Shown: piece after piece, positions 1 through 9,014 of the stretch
Position numbering within the stretch: position 1 is the stretch's first letter
Layout of the letters: each line of letters opens with the position of its first letter
The notes under the pieces: generated by a model
Told to the model about the DNA's origin: nothing
What the model saw: only the letters and a program-made list of their open reading frames with translations
Database searches by the model: none
Program-made: the position numbers and the translations under genes
Origin: Congeria kusceri
Lineage: Eukaryota; Mollusca; Bivalvia; Myida; Dreissenidae
Assembly: GCA_027627225.1 (NCBI GenBank)
Contig: CM051029.1
Span: 70,914,578 to 70,978,577 of the forward strand
Direction of reading: 5' to 3'
DNA length: 64,000 nt

Positions 1-1720
1 CACAGGATTGGCCTTTGCCTTTCGTCCACTTTCTGTGTTCAATCTATGTGCTAATAGGCGTAATCTTGATAAACTAAATCAGAACGTTTTTATACTACAC
101 AGCATTAAATAGGATCAAAGTTCAAATTTTGCAATATTTCTATAAAATAAGGCTCTACTAGAGTCAATTAATCGACCAATTTCAGTTTTGGATACAAATA
201 TGTGTAAGTCTTTGCTTAACGCTCGAAAGGAATAATTTATCGTGCCCAACATCTTGAAAAAACAAAGCATCATAAAAGCCGAGAGTGCTTAGCAGATCAC
301 GTAATAAAGAACACCAACTTTTTTATTAGGATACATTTCGCAATCATGAAGTAATGTAAGATAACTTTTCTTAGTGAATTATTAACCCTCAGTCCTGAAC
401 AACTTAACACAGTATTATATAATGTTATAATATCTTCTAGTTAGATAATTTTCGCGCCCAATCTCGCCGTATTGAAAATAGTTTTGAGTGCTTCTTTTTA
501 TACCTAGTAACCTTTTACACAATTGCATATGTACGCGCTCTATAGCACTGCCTTTAACAAAACCCCAAACATCGCTGCCATAATTGAGAACAGTCGAAAT
601 TAAGTTGTCAAATAAATCTAATCTATGTTTAATTGTGATATCGGTAAATTTGTATAGGTAACTATTCATCTTAAAAATAGATTTCAATGCTTGTCCGGCT
701 AATGTGTTCTGAGCGTCCGAAAAAGAACCACCTGGGGTAAATACAACACCAAGATAATTGAAATTCTTAACAATCTTGATTTCTGTATCATTATAGCGAA
801 AAGACAAATTATTTGGTAATCGCTCCCCTTTCCTAAATATCATAACTTTAGTTTTGTTTGTGTTCACCACTAACTTCCAACGATTACAATATTCGTGTAA
901 AGCATTAAAACTATTATGTAATTCTTCCGCGTTGTTCCCCAAAATTATAATATCGTCTGCACACAGTACTAAAACAGTTTGAACGCGTCTATCTCTATAC
1001 CCCTGATACCGTTTTCACAAAAAGTAGATTCTAAGTCACTGAAAAACATTGAAAATAGGAAAGGAGATAAACATTTGCCTCACACCAAGCATACATTCGA
1101 AATCTCCACTTAACTGATTACTATACTTAAGTTTAGATTTTACAGCTGCATAAATTGATTTTATTAGTTTATACCATATATTTTTTCTAACGAGATAATC
1201 AAATGCTTTACTAAAATCAACAAATACACAATACAACTGCTTCCCTTGGTCGATAATATGCGTTAAAAGACCATGAGGCACACAATTATTATCGACAGTG
1301 CTAATATTTTGTCTGAAACTCACCTGAGCGTCAATATAAACGGAATAATGATCAGACCACTGTGAAAGTCGACTATTTAAAATGCGGGTAAAACGTTTTC
1401 CTAATGTACTCAATAATGTTATACCTCTGTAGTTATTTTCGTCATTAATACTACCTTTCTTGTGCAGTGGCACCACAAAGCCATCAGACCAAGAAGTCGG
1501 AAAGTAACCACTATCAAATATTTTGTTAAACAGTGTATGTAGGTATGGTAAGAGTGTGTCTTTACCATATATAAAGAACTCATTCAAATGCATATCAGTA
1601 CCTCCACTTTTGTTAGTTTTTAATTCATTTATAGCTTTATTAATGAATTCTATGATAAAAGGCTGATTTAATTCCTCGAACATGACACTAAATTCGTTTT
1701 TCTCATACCGTTCCTAGAAA
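1..1720 (-). mobile_element. Decayed LINE (non-LTR retrotransposon), RT to 3' part, runs off the left edge
   Basis: This is a remnant of a non-LTR reverse transcriptase read on the minus strand. The N-terminal RT fingers lie at about 1036-1683, with the pre-palm segment NYRGITLLS and palm motif A FVDFSKAFD at about 1195-1233. The catalytic CADD (a YADD variant) is at 952-963, in a different frame from motif A. At least two frameshifts therefore separate the fingers, the SPFLF block and the catalytic box. The thumb follows at 415-942. Decayed C-terminal coding continues toward position 1, where LLAHRLNTESGR at about 20-85 aligns with SSHRLEIERGR of the LINE at 32660-35070. No endonuclease domain is seen upstream of 1683, so the copy is 5'-truncated. 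It is related to the other two LINEs but is not a close copy. Clade (Jockey/CR1-like) is an inference. Confidence 0.85.
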
Positions 1721-1764
1721 TAAATAACATCTTCATCTAGTGTAAAAGAATAAGCTACTTGGAT

Positions 1765-2060
1765 TATTGACGCGTATGTAAGAAAGAACAAATGCCAATA
1801 GACAGCGCTCCAACCAACTGCACTATTTACTATTTAGACTTGTTAAAATAGATGTGCATTCTATGGTTATATAAAATACCCATCAGTCTGGCGTCCATGT
1901 GTAAACAAGAAAAAAGCCAATCAAACACGACCCAAATTATGTATAATGATATTTTTCTTAGAATGCATAAACTCTTTCAATTATTTACATTTATGTTACC
2001 ATTATTACATGCCAATATTAATATGTACCCTCTTGGGGACGTTTCCGTTGACAGTCTTTT
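1765..2060. repeat. Dispersed ~290-bp duplicated block with TATA-like site, copy 1
   Basis: This block is alignable by eye to 12165-12440, roughly 70 percent identical with indels. Shared landmarks in the same order are AGACAGCGCT/GGACAGCACT, a TATA-like TATATAAA (1868-1875; TATATAAG at 12255-12262), GTGTAAACAAG, AGAATGCATAAACTCTTT and TATGCCAA. The short ORFs here are not conserved in the second copy, so I do not call them genes. It may be a duplicated promoter fragment of an LRR locus or an unrecognised repeat. Confidence 0.6.
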
Positions 2061-2600
2061 TAAAGCTGTACACATATCCGTCTCCCAAAGGTGAAAAGCC
2101 TTGTTCTCGGGCTAGTAGAGACTATTATATTGTACACATATATCAACACAACTGTTTAGAGAAAGTTAAACATATTTGAAACATTTGATTAACTTGCTAT
2201 CCCAAACAACTATTACTTCGGTGAACTGATTTGAAGCAAGAATACTGAACAGTTACCGCTATTTTGCATTGAAAATATTTACACTTAACAATTGTTGTAA
2301 CAATCGACATGTCGTGCATTTGATTTTAATCTATTGTAAGTATACATTTAGCTAAATATTTATAAAAAAAGTCGAACATGAAATTTGAAGGCAACATTTT
2401 GTGTGTGAATGGTTAATCTTCAGGGATACCAAAATTATATTGCATAAAATTTGGTCTAAGAAAAAACAACAATTGTTACGAAACAGATTGTGTTCGTTCT
2501 GAGTTTCTATTCATAAAATGTTAAATATTATTTTATAACCCTAGCCTCATAATTGCATGTGTCACCAGTTTTACGAGCCCATACCGACAGCTATTAAAGT
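2061..2600. other. Noncoding, nothing recognised
   Basis: AT-rich sequence with no convincing ORF, repeat or RNA gene. Confidence 0.5.
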
Positions 2601-2603
2601 CCC

Positions 2604-2713
2604 GGGTAGCTATATTCAATGAGGAAGTTGACTGTTATCACTACTGATAACACAATTTGTTCTGCAAAACCGCAATCTTGCCAACGAAAATATTGAAGTA
2701 ACTGTGGAAAGAG
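2604..2713 (+). other. Probable noncoding leader exon and proximal promoter of LRR gene 1
   Basis: This stretch aligns with 62379-62492 upstream of the fifth LRR locus. Shared pieces are GGTAGCTATA, AGTTGAC, ATAACAC, TATTGAAGTAA and TGGAAAGAG, ending in a splice donor in both (GAG|GTAGGT here, GAG|GTAAGT there). It contains no useful start codon. A noncoding first exon that splices to the exon at 3200 is the simplest reading. The transcription start is not determined. Confidence 0.55.
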
Positions 2714-3228
2714 GTAGGTATTTTTTTTACTTTGTTTCTAATATTGGGAAAGTTACATTTTTCTTTTAAAACTGAGTAGAAACATATATTTCTAAACATT
2801 TCATAATGGTTAGTTGCAATACTCATTGTTTTGTTTTTATGTCAAATCACATTTTTATATACTGTTTTTAAAGAAACCATCATTCCTGTTTACGATGATT
2901 TCATGCAGTTAAAAGTAAGTGTGTGACTAACGATTTGATACAAAATAATTTATCTACAAGTCCTTTTTTTCAACTCGACTTGTAAACAATTAATCAGATT
3001 TACATTCCATAAAAAATTTGCGAAGTTTACACTTAAAGGTAAAGACAATTTAGTAAATTCATTTTGTTTGTGTGTTAGGTTTTTTTTTCAATATGTTTTC
3101 TTCGAGAAAATCGCACAGACACAAGTATGAAGCATATAATGTGATAGGTTAATCTTGAAAATTCATATTACGTTTATGAAATTTACTTTGCGTTTTCAGT
3201 TGACTTCATAAAAGCACCAGCCGCAGTC

Positions 3229-4801
3229 ATGGATTTGAATATTAAGGTACTGTATCTTTGACCTCTTTAATATTATCAGAAACTGTTAATGCAAACTCGA
3301 TTAAATTATAACCTGATAGAAAGCTAAGTTAATCGTTCAACGATATCAATTAAACTTTAATTATATTGATTGTACATTATTATATTTAAGAACTTTGTGA
3401 TATGTACATGGTTCTGTTTCAGATATTCGTCCTTGTATTGGCTACCACAGTGTCTGCTCAATCACCACCGTTCGACAATGATCGAGACTGTCCAGCAAAA
3501 GGCGTAGCTAATCCTTGTCATTGTACGCCGGAGATTATTGAATGCCGAAACCAAGCCCTTGATCATGTTCCTAATTTTACTCGCACGAGCTGGCCGTTCA
3601 AGATTCTGTATCTTAGCAGAAATAATACTCGCTGATTGATATCCGCGCATTTGATAACGTCAACGTAACAGAAATTAACCTTTCAGACAACGTGATTTAC
3701 GCTGTTCACTATGAGGCTTTTAACGCTATTAGAAAGCAACTTAATCGTTTGGATTTGAGGAACAATAGCCAAATAGAACTTCCAACTGTTCTTAAAATTC
3801 TTGACAATCTGACGATGATTGATGTCAGTTACAATCCCATACCACACACGGGATTTACTGATGACGTTATGCGTCAGATCGGAGACTTTGTACAAGAATT
3901 CAGATTCGGGGATCCAACTCTTCAGGAATGGCCAGTCACGCTGCATCATTTTCCAGAACTGAGAATCATGAAATTTTACGGAGGCACCATGGACCGTATT
4001 CCAATAACGGCATTTGCAGGCTTCGAGTGGACGCTGAAAAAGCTCTGGATGCAGGATACAAGTTTGATCGCTGTTCCGATTGCACTACAGGACTTACACA
4101 GCGCCGAGGAACTCCATTTTGACAATAACGTTCATGTGAAAGATGCGGGAATACTAATACCAGCATTTGCCGGAATGACCACAAGCTTGCAAACAATGAC
4201 ATTGGAAAACAACGGACTTTCAACATTCCCAGCAGTTCTTCAAACACTGCTGTCGCTTCATAACCTGAGTCTCGCCCGGAACGACCTTCAGATTGTCGAT
4301 GACAAGGCCGTAAGCGTTGTTGGAAGCAATCTGACAACACTGGACCTTCAGGGATGTAACCTGGACCGCATTCCTGGTGCCCTGTCTAAGCTGGGTAATC
4401 TAATGAACCTGGATATATCTTACAACAAAATCACAACAATCGAAAAGAACGATCTGCAGGCAATGTCACAACTTCGGAAACTCACTCTTTCACACAACCC
4501 ATTGCAGTACGTATCAAAGAGCACCTTCCATGACCTTACCAATCTGGACACGCTAGTTGTGCAGAACACATCGTTATATGAGGTACCAGAAGCTGTAAAA
4601 AACATTCCTCGTCTGACGAGCCTAGACTTAAGCAATCCTACCGCGATGGTAGAATGCAACTGTGATCTAATTTGGCTCTACTGTTTCACTAAGATCAACA
4701 ACACACATCTTACAATTCAGGGCGAATGTTACACCGTCGTGAGTTCCATTGAAGTTTATGTGAAGAAGGATGTGGAAACCACGTGTCCGCACAACTGCTA
4801 G
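3229..4801 (+). pseudogene. LRR gene 1: secreted LRRNT-LRR-LRRCT protein, frameshifted
   Basis: The conceptual product is about 465 residues. Coding exon 1 is 3229-3246 (MDLNIK, after acceptor TTTCAG|TTGAC, donor AAG|GTACTG). A phase-0 intron runs 3247-3422. The large exon starts at 3423 with IFVLVLATTVSAQ, completing a signal peptide. LRRNT cysteines follow (DCP...PCHC...IEC), then about 14 leucine-rich repeats. A non-LRR island sits near TGFTDDVMRQIGDF, and an LRRCT begins ECNCDLIWLYCF and ends TTCPHNC. There is no transmembrane segment or GPI-like tail, so secretion is inferred. Comparison with the locus at 62912 shows one missing base near 3630-3635. It causes TGA at 3633-3635, after which the frame resumes at 3635 and stays open to TAG at 4799. 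Function is unknown; bivalve LRR-only proteins are often linked to pathogen recognition. It is either a young pseudogene or an assembly error. Confidence 0.85.
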
Positions 4802-4820
4802 TTGATTGAGAAGAACTAAC

Positions 4821-4900
4821 AATAAATGTTAGCCCACTGTACCTCGGAAGCTATCGATATTTGGTGGTATTTGTCACATACATAAGTAGTTGCAAATAAA
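4821..4900 (+). terminator. Polyadenylation signals of LRR gene 1
   Basis: AATAAA is at 4821-4826, 20 bp after the stop, and a second AATAAA is at 4895-4900. Confidence 0.6.
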
Positions 4901-5485
4901 ATCAATATACAGCCGGTTGTTCGTGGTTTTACATTCACAATGTCTAATCAAACAAAGCTCATGAAGCACGCGATGGTCAGTTGCAGTTTGTGTGTTCAGT
5001 TGTTTTATAATACGAAATATATATTTCGTTTATATTATCTCATCAATTGCTGTTATATTAATACTATTCTTTTGTTGAATAATGTGTGTTTTTCGTGATT
5101 TAATAAGCCTTTCACGATGCATTGGTTACATTTTGATCATTTCTTCAAGGCATATTTATTGGTTAGACTATAACATACTTAGAAACATAATCAATGCATT
5201 GCAAAACATCATGTTTATCTAAATTGTGTTTCTTAGTAAATACAATACATACATGATGTACAATGTCGATATACATAAATATTGTTTTCAAAAATAGACC
5301 TAAAATATAAAAACAAGGGTTATTAATTTGACGATTTGTTTTAAGGCTGTTACTATCCAAATCGAATCGAAATATAGTTTTAAATGTTTAATCAACGAGT
5401 TATAGACGAGTTAGTCCCCTTTTATAGGAATACTGTATCAATTTAGAAATTATATTTTAAGCGTCCAAATTAGCATATTTACACT
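4901..5485. other. Noncoding, nothing recognised
   Basis: AT-rich; the 65-codon minus-strand ORF has no recognisable content. Confidence 0.5.
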
Positions 5486-5489
5486 TTTT

Positions 5490-6240
5490 AAATACAGACA
5501 TATAAAAAAAATGCTCCCACCCCGTGGCGGCCATGTTTTCAGCAAATCAAAATAATTTAAATCAATTTAGGAGATGGTCACCCGAGGAACATTTGTAGGA
5601 AATTATTTTGAAATCCAGCCAGTTGTTTCAGACAGGAAGATTTTCCATATAGCCATTTATGGAAACCTGCCGCGACCCCTGGTGGCCATGTTTTTCAACA
5701 CATCAACATGATTTGAAGAAATTTAGTAGATGTTCACCCAAGGAACTTTTGATTTAAATTATTTTGATTTGCTGAAAACATGGCCGCCACGGGGTGGGAG
5801 CAGGTTTTTTATATGGCTGTATTGAAAACTTTAAACATCTTTTTATCTGAAACCGCATGTTCATTTTGAAAACAATTTCACAGAAATATTGCTTTCATGA
5901 CCCTTTACAAAAGTCATTGAAATTACTTTGATTCATAAAAGATGTCTGCCAGGGGTCGGGATATTTTCTTTCTATGGCTAAATTGAAAACTTTTAAAATC
6001 TTCTTGTCTGAAACCACTGGTGCAATGTGCCTTGGGTGACTTTATACCAAATACCTTCAAATTATTTTTTTGCTAAAAACACTGCTGTCAGTGGTCCATC
6101 CTTGATGTTCGTTGTCAACATTTTACTTTACACATATTTAAAGATGCTATTAAATTTTCACAAGTCAGTTATGATTTATTTGACTCAGGTGATCAACCCA
6201 GGACCATTTTGGCCCTCTTGTAATGTTTTGTGTTGTATTT
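5490..6240. mobile_element. Fold-back repeat with about 70-bp arms plus diverged tandem units
   Basis: Arms at about 5492-5563 and 5748-5823 are nearly perfect inverted repeats (CCCCGTGGCGGCCATGTTTT against AAAACATGGCCGCCACGGGG). Diverged units follow, with recurring pieces: GTCACCC.AGGAAC, TGTCTGCCAGGGGTCGGG, CTTGTCTGAAACCACT and GTGCCTTGGGTGACTT. The end, GGACCATTTTGGCCCTCTTG near 6200, looks like a repeat tail common in molluscs, from memory. Noncoding; the 100-codon ORF inside is incidental. Confidence 0.7.
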
Positions 6241-6990
6241 TGCGTATTGTCCTGTGTTGTATAGCCAATTGTCACTTGCCTTATATAAAGGACCAGCGGA
6301 TGTTAATGTCTCTGGAGTTTCATTATTAATATATTTCATCAAACTTAACTGAAGGAACGTAGAAGTGGGTCACTCAAAGATAGAAAGAAAGATATTTTTT
6401 AATGAAATCCATCCAGTGCTTTTTGACAATCAGATTTTAGTATTTGAGTATTTAAGGTTTTCGTCATGGCAAAATGAGTTTTCCATATATTCCAATGAAT
6501 TGTAGAATACTTTGGTAAATGACTTCTTGTCAACATCCACGAAGCGATTTCAGAGAAGTCACATACATGGAAAGTATCTTTGATTGTTTTCATGTCGACG
6601 TACAATGAACATATTCTAAGTTTAGTTATTAAATGTTTAGAAAGTTTGATGACATGTCTTATTGTTATAAACCAACATTGTTGTTGACATCAATCGACAT
6701 CAGTATGCTAAACTATATTTTATTCTACTTAACCCTTACAAATTATGTTTGTGCAGTAATAAATTCAATGCTCTAATAATATCAGCTAAGATAAAACGCT
6801 ACGCCATTTATCTTAATCACAAGGAATTCACCTTTAATTCAAATATCCCGCTTAGTTCCATATCAACCAAACAATGTTACAGCTGTTCGAACTCGAAATT
6901 AACCTGAGGTATCTAATCTCAGTATGATATTCAGTATATTTTAGGTGCTGTCGCCTGTGAAGTTGGTTCATAACTATATGCCACTTATTC
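6241..6990. other. Noncoding, 5' flank of LRR gene 2
   Basis: AT-rich with no ORF of interest. A possible leader exon of LRR gene 2 starts after the acceptor-like TTTTTAG at about 6994-7000. Confidence 0.4.
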
Positions 6991-7030
6991 CATTTTTAGG
7001 TCTTAGTTTGATTCAGGAAAAGAGTGGAAA

Positions 7031-8537
7031 ATGGTGAGTGTATTTTGTTCATTTTATTGACAGTGGATTCAACTTTATTAATCCAATGATGACTATATTT
7101 GTTTAAATGTAATGCAATAACGATGACATTAACGTTTTTTTCAGGTTTTTATCCGATGTCTTGTGGTTTGCGTGTCGATTCTGTGCGCATACGGACAATC
7201 ACCAGCGTGCCCCAATACAACAGTGTGCAGTTGTTCGGACCAGATCATTGAATGCCATGACAGAGGTTTAAATACCGTTCCTGTTTTCCAGTCGGTCAGC
7301 CACGTCTATACTAAACTGAATTTACAAAACAATTACATTGACATAATACCTGCCGACGCCTTCAAAAACACTCCGTTGATGTCGACTGTCTTGCTCAACA
7401 ACCATAGCATACATACTATCGACCAATATGCGTTTCGAGGGGTGGAGGCAAAGATTACACATATCGATCTGGTGAACAACAATTTGACAAGATTCCCTTC
7501 AGCGGTCGGTAAACTAGGAACTATATTGGATATTGATGTATCCAAAAATCCGATTGATGCGGATAGTTTCGATGAACATACAAATGTATGAAATTGGGGA
7601 CACGTTAACCGCGTTACACTTTGGTTCGAAAGTTCTTCGTCAATGGCCCGTGACTTTGCGACATCTGCAAGCCTTGCAATTGTTAAACGTAACGGGCGGT
7701 TCCTTTTATACATTGCCTCCTACGGCGTTTCATGGCTTTGAAGGGACACTAACGACTCTGTCAATACAGCACACGCAGTTGATTGCACTTCCGTTTGCAT
7801 TATCAAAACTTCGTTTCCTTGACCGGCTGTACTTCGACGACAACCATGCAATCGGAGACTCCGGAATTCTGATAACGTCCTTGAGCAACGACACTCTTAC
7901 AAATCTTCGGTTCGTGTCGCTAGTTGACGACAATCTTACATACTTCCCTTCACTGTTACGCTTTCTGCGCAACGTACATACTCTTATTCTGGATTCCAAC
8001 AGACTGGCTTTCGTGAGCGACTCGTCAGTAGCTGTTGCTGTTGGAACACCAATAAACAACTTGAGCCTACGCAATTGCTCACTGTCCAGAGTACCAGGAG
8101 CTTTGTCAAAGTTGACTAACCTTACGGACAAACAGATTCGTAGCTTTGAAAACAGCGATTTTGATAATATGGGAAGACTTAAAAATCTGATTGTCATAAG
8201 AAATCCGTTGGAATTCATTGCCAACGAAACATTTAAGGACTTGAGGTGTCTACAACAGCTTGACATCATGGACTCAAATATCAAGACCATGCCTGAAGCA
8301 ATCCGATTTCTAAGGAACCTGACTACCCTTACCCTGCCACTAGACAAGATTGAATGTACGTGCAACATCGTCTGGCTGAAACAGTTTATGGAGTTCTGCA
8401 ACACGAACCTGAGGATAGCCGGGTCCTGTGAGACGATAGATTCTGATGTGGCTGACTACTTGAGAGCTCACATTCCCAAGTGCCCCAACTACTCCAGTCA
8501 CACCCAGTGTGTTAGTTCCACGTGTACCATTAGGTAG
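7031..8537 (+). pseudogene. LRR gene 2: secreted LRRNT-LRR-LRRCT protein, frameshifted
   Basis: The first coding exon appears to be only the start codon (7031-7033, ATG|GTGAGT). A 111-bp phase-0 intron ends TTTTTTCAG at 7144. Joining gives MVFIRCLVVCVSILCAYGQS, a good signal peptide. LRRNT cysteines follow (ACP...VCSC...IEC), then LRRs with the usual WP.TL.HL pattern (RQWPVTLRHLQAL), and an LRRCT with ECTCNIVWLKQF. The tail, CPNYSSHTQCVSSTC, has two extra cysteines. The frame breaks at about 7575-7590 inside the island region. An extra A in ACAAATG gives TGA at 7589-7591, and the +1 frame then stays open to TAG at 8535. About five residues are also missing from one repeat near 8120-8140 (NLTDKQIRSF where paralogs have a full LxLSxN core). 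The conceptual length is about 464 residues. Because the frameshift lies in a short A run, a consensus error is possible. Confidence 0.82.
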
Positions 8538-8702
8538 CTCGCCTCCAAAGTCTCAATACTACGGTCACTGTACTTGACATTTTAGAAATACAGGCAAAAT
8601 AGAAACCTTGTATACATTTTAGATATAATTTAGTCTGTTCCTACCACAAGCAAAAGTTGTGCCGATTGATGATCGTGTGCTGTACAAATTACAATGTTTA
8701 GA

Positions 8703-8708
8703 AATAAA
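8703..8708 (+). terminator. Polyadenylation signal of LRR gene 2
   Basis: AATAAA about 165 bp after the stop codon. Confidence 0.5.
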
Positions 8709-9014
8709 CTATACGTACAATTTTATTTGACATGTTTGGGCAATTTAATGTGATTAAAGTAGATTAAAAATTAGAAAAATATATTGTTCTGTGTAATTGT
8801 GTTTTCTTTATGTTGCGAGTCAGGCTATCAAGCGGATTTTTATACGTATATACTAATAAACCATTATGAAATAATACTAGTACTTGTAGTATATGGTACT
8901 GATAATATTCCTGTATAAGTGGTATCCTACGATTAAGGTGAAGCTACGTGGTTCCCAGATAACACACGTTGGACAAAAATGATAAGAAATCTAGATTTGA
9001 TCACATTTGGCAGA

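Noticed and set aside
1852..2179. Two overlapping ORFs of 77-80 codons
   Set aside because: They lie in a duplicated block whose second copy (12165-12440) does not keep either frame.
3966..4340. Minus-strand ORF of 124 codons
   Set aside because: Shadow of LRR gene 1; the plus frame has clear LRR, LRRNT and LRRCT content.
7730..8404. Minus-strand ORF of 224 codons
   Set aside because: Shadow of LRR gene 2 with no recognisable domain and Arg/Ser-rich antisense composition.
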